Shown here: piece after piece, positions 55,987 through 62,283 of the stretch
Position numbering within the stretch: position 1 is the stretch's first letter
Layout of the letters: the number at the start of each line of letters is the position of its first letter
Source of the DNA: Bradyrhizobium viridifuturi
Lineage (GTDB): Bacteria; Pseudomonadota; Alphaproteobacteria; Rhizobiales; Xanthobacteraceae
DNA: 62,283 nucleotides
Direction: 5' to 3'
Assembly: GCF_001238275.1 (NCBI RefSeq)
Contig: NZ_LGTB01000051.1
Location: 1-62,283, forward strand
Program-made: the position numbers and the translations under genes
The notes under the pieces: model-generated
What the model saw: only the letters and a program-made list of their open reading frames with translations
The model's database searches: none
What the model was told of the DNA's origin: nothing

Positions 55987-56949
55987 ATGTCCGATGTTCA
56001 TTCCGCCGGCTGGCGTGCCGCGACGTACTATCCCGATCCCGCGATCCATGCGCTCGATCCGCGCTTCGAGAAATACTGGCTAAAACTCTCCGCCGTCGAG
56101 CGCATCGCCACCGGCCTGCGCTGGGCCGAAGGTCCGGTGTGGTTCGGCGATGGCCGCTATCTGCTGTGCAGCGACATCCCGAACCAGCGCATCCTCAAAT
56201 GGGAGGAAGAGACCGGCGCGGTCAGCATCTTCCGTAAGCCGTCGAACTTCGCCAACGGCAACACCCGCGACCGCCAGGGCCGGCTGATCACCTGCGAGCA
56301 TGGCGGCCGCCGCGTGGTGCGCACCGAGTATGACGGATCGATCACGGTGCTGATCGATAGCTTCGGCGGCAAGCGGCTGAACTCGCCAAACGACGTGGTG
56401 GTGAAATCCGACGGCTCGATCTGGTTCTCCGATCCGACCTTCGGCCTGCTCGGCAATTACGAGGGCTACAAGGCCGATCCCGAGATCGAGCCCAACGTCT
56501 ACCGGCTCGATCCTTCCACCGGCAAGGCCACCATCGTCGCGGAAGGCGTGCTCGGCCCGAACGGGCTGTGCTTCTCGCCCGACGAGAAGATCCTGTACGT
56601 CGTGGAATCCCGCGGCGTGCCGAACCGCAAGATCCTCGCCTATGACGTCGCAGCCGACGGCACCACGATCTCCAACAAGCGCGTGTTCATCGACGCCGGC
56701 CCCGGTACGCCCGACGGCATGCGCTGCGACATCGACGGCAACCTGTGGTGCGGCTGGGGCATGGGCGATCCCGAGCTCGACGGCGTCGTGGTGTTCGCGC
56801 CCGACGGCGTCATGATCGGCCGCATCGCACTGCCGGAGCGCTGCGCAAACCTCTGCTTCGGCGGCGTCAAGCGCAACCGCCTGTTCATGGCGGCGAGCCA
56901 GTCGATCTATGCGCTCTACGTCAACACCCAGGGCGCGCTCGGTGGGTAG
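55987..56949 (+). CDS. SMP-30/gluconolactonase family lactonase
   Basis: Six-bladed beta-propeller hydrolase of 320 residues. Metal ligands are expected at Glu in RWAEGPVWFGD, Asn in RLNSPNDVVV and GPNGLCFSPD, and Asp in GTPDGMRCDIDGN; all are in place. It hydrolyses sugar lactones in the cytosol (no signal peptide). ATG 55987 gives MSDVHSAGWRAATYYPDPAIH. Divergent from the uronate dehydrogenase, so a shared promoter region of 125 bp would serve both. Confidence 0.9.
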   Translation: MSDVHSAGWRAATYYPDPAIHALDPRFEKYWLKLSAVERIATGLRWAEGPVWFGDGRYLLCSDIPNQRILKWEEETGAVSIFRKPSNFANGNTRDRQGRLITCEHGGRRVVRTEYDGSITVLIDSFGGKRLNSPNDVVVKSDGSIWFSDPTFGLLGNYEGYKADPEIEPNVYRLDPSTGKATIVAEGVLGPNGLCFSPDEKILYVVESRGVPNRKILAYDVAADGTTISNKRVFIDAGPGTPDGMRCDIDGNLWCGWGMGDPELDGVVVFAPDGVMIGRIALPERCANLCFGGVKRNRLFMAASQSIYALYVNTQGALGG

Positions 56950-56956
56950 ACATCTC

Positions 56957-57087
56957 CGTCGTCCCGGCGAAAGCCGGGACCCATACCGCGTGATCTATCG
57001 CGCAAGGAAGTCGCAGTACCACGGCACGGCCAGTCTTCGCCAAACTCCTCCCTGTGGTTATGGGTCCCGGCTTTCGCCGGGACGACG
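56957..57087. repeat. Palindromic element, full copy e
   Basis: The 29-bp left arm (56957-56985, CGTCGTCCCGGCGAAAGCC to ACCCATA) is the exact reverse complement of the right arm (57059-57087). It lies between the convergent lactonase and aldehyde dehydrogenase genes, and could serve as a bidirectional terminator-like structure. Confidence 0.85.
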
Positions 57088-57170
57088 ATAAAAACTTCTG
57101 CCGCCAAAACGTCTGACGCCGGAGCAGTTTCCCGCCCCGGCGCCAGAATGTCGTTACTCGTGCGGTCGGC

Positions 57171-58604
57171 TTACGCGGCGTTGTAGCCGGCGACCGCCTT
57201 GGCCTCGAGGTATTCCTCCAGGCCGTAACGGCCCCACTCGCGGCCGTTGCCGGACTGCTTGTAGCCACCGAACGGCGCGGTGCGCTCGTTCGGCACGCCC
57301 TGCAGGTTGACGTTGCCGGCGCGGATCTGGCGGCCGACGCGGCGCGCGGTTTCCACGGTGTCGGCCGAGACGTAACCGGCGAGACCATACGGCGTGTCGT
57401 TGGCGATCTTGACGGCTTCAGCTTCGTCCTTGGCGCCGAGGATGGTCAGCACCGGTCCGAAGATCTCCTCGCGGGCGATCGTCATGTCGTTGGTGACGTC
57501 GGCGAAGATGGTCGGGCGGACATAGAAGCCCTTGTTGACGCCCTCGGGCAGGCCCGGGCCGCCGGCGACGAGCGTTGCGCCCTCGTCGATGCCCTTCTGG
57601 ATCAGCGCCTGGATCTTGTCCCACTGGCCGCGGTTGACCACCGGACCGATCGTGGTGCCGTCGGCACGCGGATCGCCGGCCTTGGTCTTGTCGGCGACGC
57701 CCTTCGCGATCGCGGCCACTTCCTTCATCTTGGAGAGCGGCACGATCATGCGCGACGGCGCGTTGCAGGACTGGCCCGAGTTGTTGAACATGTGCATCAC
57801 GCCGCCGGTCACCGCCTTGGCGAGGTCGGCACCCTCCAGGATCACGTTCGGCGACTTGCCGCCGAGTTCCTGGCTGACGCGCTTCACGGTCGGCGCCGCA
57901 CGCTTGGCGACGTCGACGCCGGCGCGGGTCGAGCCGGTGAACGAGATCATGTCGATGTCGGGGTGCTCGCTCATCGCCGCACCAACCTCCGGACCGAGGC
58001 CGTTGAGCAGATTGAACACGCCCTTCGGCACGCCGGCTTCATGGAGGATTTCCGCGAAGATCAGCGCCGAGGTCGGGGTGAACTCCGAGGGCTTCAGGAT
58101 CATGGTGCAGCCGGCGGCGAGCGCGGGCGCGACCTTGCAGGCGATCTGGTTGAGCGGCCAGTTCCAGGGCGTGATCATGCCGACGACGCCGACCGGCTCG
58201 CGCACGATCACGGCGGTGCCCATGGTCTCCTCGAACTCGTACTTCTTGAGCACTTCGAGGGTGTTCATGAGGTGACCGAGGCCGGCGCCGGCCTGCAGCT
58301 TCTCGGCCATCGGCAGCGGCGCGCCCATCTCGTCGGAGACCGCGGCGCCGATGTCCTTCATGCGGCCCTTGTAGACCTCGACGATCCTGGTGAGCAGCGC
58401 GATGCGCTCCTCGCGGCTGGTCTTGGAATAAGTCTCGAACGCGCGCTTGGCGGCGGCAACTGCCTTGTCGACATCGGCCTTGGAGCCGAGTGCAACCTCA
58501 TACATCGCCTCTTCGGTCGCCGGATTGACGACGGGAGTGGACTTGCCTTTGACGACGGGATCGACCCAGGCGCCGTCGATGTAGAATTGCATGCGATTGA
58601 CCAT
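57171..58604 (-). CDS. Aldehyde dehydrogenase
   Basis: NAD(P)-dependent aldehyde dehydrogenase of 477 residues. Catalytic Cys is in NNSGQSCNAPSR, catalytic Glu in SQELGGKSPN, and the substrate-channel Asn in TPWNWPLNQIACKVAPAL. EEIFGPVLTILG follows. ATG 58604 with AAGAGG upstream begins MVNRMQFYIDGAWVDP. Context next to sugar-acid genes makes 2-oxoglutarate-semialdehyde a possible substrate, but the adjoining sequence gives no proof; betaine or other aldehydes are equally possible. Confidence 0.92.
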   Translation of the reverse strand: MVNRMQFYIDGAWVDPVVKGKSTPVVNPATEEAMYEVALGSKADVDKAVAAAKRAFETYSKTSREERIALLTRIVEVYKGRMKDIGAAVSDEMGAPLPMAEKLQAGAGLGHLMNTLEVLKKYEFEETMGTAVIVREPVGVVGMITPWNWPLNQIACKVAPALAAGCTMILKPSEFTPTSALIFAEILHEAGVPKGVFNLLNGLGPEVGAAMSEHPDIDMISFTGSTRAGVDVAKRAAPTVKRVSQELGGKSPNVILEGADLAKAVTGGVMHMFNNSGQSCNAPSRMIVPLSKMKEVAAIAKGVADKTKAGDPRADGTTIGPVVNRGQWDKIQALIQKGIDEGATLVAGGPGLPEGVNKGFYVRPTIFADVTNDMTIAREEIFGPVLTILGAKDEAEAVKIANDTPYGLAGYVSADTVETARRVGRQIRAGNVNLQGVPNERTAPFGGYKQSGNGREWGRYGLEEYLEAKAVAGYNAA

Positions 58605-58765
58605 CGGAAACCTCTTGTAGGGGGCGTATGGAATTGGGAACGGAAAGCGTTCGGCAGGCATCCTTGCACGAAAGCAGGGCGAATTGAACCCGCCATATGC
58701 GGGGCGCGGCTCGTGCACGCGAACGGGATATAAGGTCGAAGCCCGAGGCGTGGCAAGACTCCGAC

Positions 58766-58793
58766 CGTCGTCCCGGCGAAGGCCGGGACGACG
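58766..58793. repeat. Short palindromic element, fused arms (copy f)
   Basis: CGTCGTCCCGGC and GCCGGGACGACG joined by a 4-base GAAG loop, a 12-bp perfect hairpin. It lacks the ACCCATA end found in other copies. It lies upstream of the aldehyde dehydrogenase and just after the E1-like gene stop, so it may be a terminator for the latter. Confidence 0.75.
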
Positions 58794-58799
58794 CTGTGG

Positions 58800-61165
58800 C
58801 TACACCGCCATCTTGCGATGCCGCACCGGGGCGCCGGCCGACACGCTTTCCGCCGCATCGATGATCGCATTGGCGTCGATGCCGTAATGGCGGTAGAGGT
58901 CGGCGATCGTGCCGGTCTGGCCGAAATGCTCGACGCCGAGCGCCTCGAGGCGGTGACCGCGCACGCTGCCGAGCCAGCCGAGCGTTGCCGGATGGCCGTC
59001 GATCACGGTCACGATGCCGCAGTCGCGGCCGAGCGGTGCCAGCATGCGCTCGATATGACTCAAATGCTGCGCGCCGCGGCGGTCGCGGCGCAAATTCCGT
59101 GCGGCGGACCAACCCGCATAGAGCCGGTCGGCCGAGGTTACCGCCAGGAGACCGACATCGCGGTGGCTCTCGCCGATCAGGCCGACCGCCTCGATCGCCT
59201 CCGGCGCGACGGTGCCGGTATACGCGATCACGATGTCGCAGTTCGGGCCCGGCTTGCGCATCCAGTAGGCGCCGTCGGTAATGTCGCGCTGCAGGTCCGG
59301 CGTCATGATCCGTTGCGGCTGCTCCAGCGTCCGGGTCGAGAGTCGCAAGTAAACCGAACCACCCTCAGCGCCCTCGCGCTGCATGTGGCCGAAACCCCAG
59401 CCCATGATCACGGCAAGTTCATCGACGAAGGCCGGATCGAACGAAGCGAGCCCGTCCTGCCCCATGCCGATCAAGGGTGTCTTGATCGACTGATGCGCGC
59501 CGCCTTCCGGCGCCAGCGAGATGCCGGACGGCGTCGCCGCCACCATGAAGCGGGCGTCCTGGTAGCAGGCATAGTTCAAGGCATCGAGCCGCGTTCGATG
59601 AAGGGATCGTACAGCGTGCCGACCGGCAACAGCCGCGCGCCGTTGATCTGCTGCGACAGGCCGAGCGCCGAGAGCATGATGAACAGGTTCATCTCGGCAA
59701 TGCCGAGCTCGAGGTGCTGGCCCTTGGGCGAATACTCCCAGGTATAGGCCGACGGGATCTTCTCCTGCCGGAACAGGTCGTGGTTCTCCGCCTTGGCGAA
59801 CAGTCCGCGGCGGTTGACCCAGGCGCCGAGATTGGTCGACACCGTGACGTCCGGCGATGCGGTGACGATGCGCGATGCGAGCTCGCTGTCGCCGCGCGCC
59901 AGTTCATGCAGCACGAGACCAAAGCCCTGCTGCGTCGACATCTGCGCCGACGCCTTGAAGGCCAGCCGCTCCGGCACATCGATGACGGGCGCCGACAGCC
60001 GGCGCCGGCCCTCGCGGTTGAACGGCGCCTCGGCCAGGAAGGCCTCGAGCTTGGCAGGCTCCTGCGACAGGCCCTCGAACTTGTCCCACTCATGACCGGT
60101 GCGGATGTTCTGTGTGGCGCGCCACTTCTCCATCTGTGCCACCGTCATCAGGCCGGCGTGGTTGTCCTTGTGGCCCTGCATCGGCAGGCCGACGCCCTTG
60201 ATCGTGTAGGCGATGAAGCAGACCGGGCGATCATGGTCGATCGCCTCGAACGCCTCGATCATGCTCGCCATGTCGTGGCCGCCGAGGTTCGACATCAGCG
60301 CCAGCAACTCGTCGTCGCTGCGGCGGTCGATCAGCGCAGTGACCGGCCCCTGATCGCCGATCTCGTCATGCAGCCGCTTGCGGAACGCGGCGCCGCCCTG
60401 GAAGCAGAGCGCCGCATACATCTGGTTCGGGCAATTGTCGATCCAGCGCTTCAACGCTTCGCCGCCGGGCTCGGCGAAAGCCTCGAGCATCAGCTTGCCG
60501 TATTTCACGATCACCACGTCCCAGCCGAAATTGCGGAACATGGTCTCGAACTTGGCCCACAGCCCCTCGCGTACCACGGCGTCGAGCGATTGCCTGTTGT
60601 AGTCGACCACCCACCAGGTGTTGCGCAGGCCGTGCTTCCAGCCCTCCAGCAGCGCCTCGAAGATGTTGCCCTCGTCCATCTCGGCGTCGCCGACCAGCGC
60701 GATCATGCGGCCCTCGGGCCGGTCCCCCATCCAGCCATGCGCCTTGACGTAGTCCTGCACCAGCGAGGCGAACAGCGTCTGCGCCACGCCGAGGCCGACC
60801 GAGCCGGTGGAGAAGTCGACGTCGTCGGTGTCCTTGGTCCGCGACGGATAGGACTGCGCGCCCTTGTAGCCGCGGAAATTCTCCAGCTTGTCGCGGGTCT
60901 GGTGGCCGAACAGGTACTGGATCGCGTGGAACACCGGGCTCGCATGCGGCTTCACCGCGACACGGTCCTGCGGACGCAGCACCGAGAAGTAAAGCGCCGA
61001 CATGATGTTGGCGAGCGATGCCGACGAGGCCTGGTGACCGCCGACCTTCAGCCCGTCGGTCGAGGGCCGCACATGGTTGGCGTGATGGATGGTCCACGAC
61101 GACAGCCACAGCACCTTGCGGGCCAATGCTGTGAGCATGTCGAGGCGTTCAGGCGCGATACCCAT
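58800..61165 (-). pseudogene. AceE/MdeB-like 2-oxoacid dehydrogenase E1 (transketolase-type), one-base frameshift
   Basis: Thiamine diphosphate enzyme resembling the homodimeric pyruvate dehydrogenase E1; MdeB relatives act on 2-oxobutanoate. The first part (start ATG 61165, MGIAPERLDMLTALARKVLWLSSW) has the ThDP motif GDAEMDEGNIFEALLEGWKHGLRNTWWVVDYN. It leaves frame after YDPFIERG near 59588, and the next frame resumes LNYACYQDARFMVAATPSGISLAPEGGAHQS, running to 58800. One extra base gives IERGLDALNYACYQ and a 788-residue protein, shorter than AceE (about 880) but near MdeB size. Divergent Lrp regulator supports an amino-acid catabolic role. Confidence 0.87.
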
Positions 61166-61250
61166 GGCAATACTCCGAGCGATATTTGCGGATGTTACTG
61201 CCGCGGAGACCGCCGAAAATCTCAATTCCACGCGACAACACAGAAAAAAT

Positions 61251-61265
61251 TGGGATAAATTCCCA
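61251..61265. promoter_or_regulatory. Inverted repeat in the E1/Lrp divergent promoter
   Basis: TGGGA-TAAAT-TCCCA lies 32 bp upstream of the Lrp start and 86 bp upstream of the E1 start, in an A-rich stretch with AAAAAAT before it. Lrp/AsnC regulators often bind such AT-centred palindromes. Confidence 0.5.
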
Positions 61266-61296
61266 CGATCTGGCCGCAACTGACGAGTTCATCCCA

Positions 61297-61758
61297 ATGC
61301 CTGCCCTCGATGCCATCGACCGCAAGATCCTGAGTCTGCTCCAGACCGACAGCCGCATGACCATGCAGGAGCTCGCCGACAAGGTCGGGCTGTCGGTGTC
61401 GCCCTGCCATCGCCGGGTCAAGCTGCTCGAGGAGCGCGGCGTGATCTCTCGCTACATCGCCACCGTCGACCAGAAATCGATCGGGCTGCATGTCTCGGTC
61501 TTCATCTCGATCAAGCTGGCGCGGCAGAAGGAGGAGGACCTCAACCGCTTCGCGCGCGCGATCTCCAAATGGGACGAGGTGCTCGAATGCTATTTGATGA
61601 CCGGCAATCGCGACTATCTGTTGCGCGTCGTCGCCGCCGACCTCTCCTCCTATGAAGCGTTCCTGAAGAACAAGCTGACCCGCCTCGACGGCATCGCCTC
61701 GATCGAGTCGAGCTTTGCGCTGAGCCAGGTGAAGTATTCGACGGCACTGCCGGTGTGA
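61297..61758 (+). CDS. Lrp/AsnC family regulator
   Basis: DNA-binding regulator, 153 residues, normal length. Helix-turn-helix: AIDRKILSLLQTDSRMTMQELADKVGLSVSPCHRRVKLLEERGVI. The RAM effector domain follows (GNRDYLLRVVAADLSSYEAFL). ATG 61297 chosen as the first codon of the family N-terminus. In Pseudomonas, mdeR is an Lrp-type gene next to mdeAB, so this is a plausible activator of the adjacent E1 gene in response to an amino acid. Confidence 0.92.
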   Translation: MPALDAIDRKILSLLQTDSRMTMQELADKVGLSVSPCHRRVKLLEERGVISRYIATVDQKSIGLHVSVFISIKLARQKEEDLNRFARAISKWDEVLECYLMTGNRDYLLRVVAADLSSYEAFLKNKLTRLDGIASIESSFALSQVKYSTALPV

Positions 61759-62157
61759 GCGATCGCTGTGCTGGACCCCACTTGCGCCAAGCTCTCGATG
61801 TCGTCCCGGCGAAAGCAGGGACCCATACTCCGCGGCGTATGCGATGAACGGGACTCGTCGTTCCGACATCGCTCACTGTCACCATTGGTGGTTATGGGTC
61901 CCTGCTTTCGCCGGGACGACATCGCGTATGTTGCGCGGCCGGCGGTCATGGATAAGCGTTCTCGCGACATGATTTGTCCGGGTCTTGCTCTCGCTCCGCC
62001 CTCCCTTGAACAGAGGGGAAAGCCAGGCCGATAGCCGCTGAGGAACAACCGACCCGCAAAGAGTTGCGCGCAGTTCACTTCGCGGCAGGAACCGGGCGGC
62101 GATGTTAAGAGTTGATGTCAGGCAGTATTGAGTGTTTTGACACAAGTGAGAACGAAC
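61759..62157. other. Intergenic region of 399 bp with a palindromic element
   Basis: Contains the palindromic copy g at 61799-61921. The rest, 61922-62157, has no convincing coding frame; AT content rises from about 62100 (TTAAGAGTTGATG, TATTGAGTGTTTTGACA) before the last gene, consistent with its promoter. Confidence 0.55.
61799..61921. repeat. Palindromic element, chimeric copy g
   Basis: Left arm 61799-61827 starts TGTCGTCCCGGC but continues GAAAGCAGGGACCCATA, so its own local stem has a G·A mismatch. The right arm 61893-61921 is an exact reverse complement of the left over 29 bases. The long-range pairing is therefore perfect although each local hairpin is not. Confidence 0.85.
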
Positions 62158-62283
62158 ATGGCTCGCCGCAAACATCTCTGGTTGGCGCTCATCGCGGTTC
62201 TCGCGACCGCAGCATCGCTGACGCTGCTCGCCGATCCCGCACAGGCGGCCCGCGGCGGTGGCGGTGGTCACGGCGGCGGTGGC
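62158..62283 (+). CDS. Secreted Gly/His-rich protein, N-terminal part
   Basis: Only the first 42 codons lie in the window. It has a clear signal peptide, MARRKHLWLALIAVLATAA continuing SLTLLADPAQA, with cleavage predicted after AQA, then ARGGGGGHGGGG. Such low-complexity Gly/His-rich exported proteins are common in Bradyrhizobium; the function cannot be read from the part seen. Start ATG 62158; upstream ribosome site is weak (GTGAGAACG). Confidence 0.6.
   Translation, partial: MARRKHLWLALIAVLATAASLTLLADPAQAARGGGGGHGGGG

Overview
The window reads as a chromosomal segment of a high-GC alphaproteobacterium, most likely Bradyrhizobium or a close relative in the Nitrobacteraceae. The reasons are the codon use, a CYP102-type P450-reductase fusion, a DUF6489 protein, many solute transporters of the ABC, TRAP and RND kinds, and short dispersed palindromic elements. 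I see no rRNA, tRNA, CRISPR array, phage gene or transposase. It is almost entirely metabolic and transport genes.

Layout. 0-7.1 kb (minus strand): lipid and fatty-acid cluster: DUF6489 protein, alpha/beta hydrolase, wax ester synthase/DGAT, epoxide hydrolase (frameshifted), self-sufficient CYP102-type P450. 7.5-22.2 kb (plus): two complete peptide ABC importers flanking two Ntn-hydrolase genes (gamma-glutamyltransferase family and DUF1028), then a seven-repeat RCC1-like propeller protein. 22.2-28.2 kb (minus): a CnbZ/RidA-like protein and an RND pump operon with its TetR gene and operator. 28.3-31.5 kb: two-subunit ThDP decarboxylase, a class I P450 (frameshifted), a K+ channel. 31.7-42.5 kb: ornithine aminotransferase, then a long minus-strand block of TetR, ABC importer (sulfonate/NMT1 type), enolase-superfamily enzyme, Gfo/Idh/MocA oxidoreductase, DUF993 protein, TIM-barrel epimerase-like protein and L-lactate dehydrogenase; this looks like an uncharacterised catabolic pathway. 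42.7-48.6 kb: two-domain VOC protein, two PfkB kinases, rubredoxin/ferredoxin-type reductase, enoyl-CoA hydratase, histidine phosphatase. 48.6-57 kb: TRAP importer, IlvD/Edd sugar-acid dehydratase, GntR regulator, IalB-like protein, uronate dehydrogenase and SMP-30 lactonase, a coherent uronate/sugar-acid oxidation set. 57.2-62.3 kb: aldehyde dehydrogenase, AceE/MdeB-like 2-oxoacid dehydrogenase E1 with divergent Lrp regulator, and the start of a Gly/His-rich secreted protein.

Two cross-cutting observations matter for anyone using this annotation. First, eight genes carry what looks like a single-base deletion, and every one can be repaired by adding one base to an adjacent run of identical bases; this points to homopolymer sequencing error more than to eight true pseudogenes. 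Second, at least seven copies or partial copies of a palindromic element, built on inverted arms of about 29 bp, sit between genes, including inside operons, and one copy supplies the stop codon and last residues of a ribokinase-like gene.
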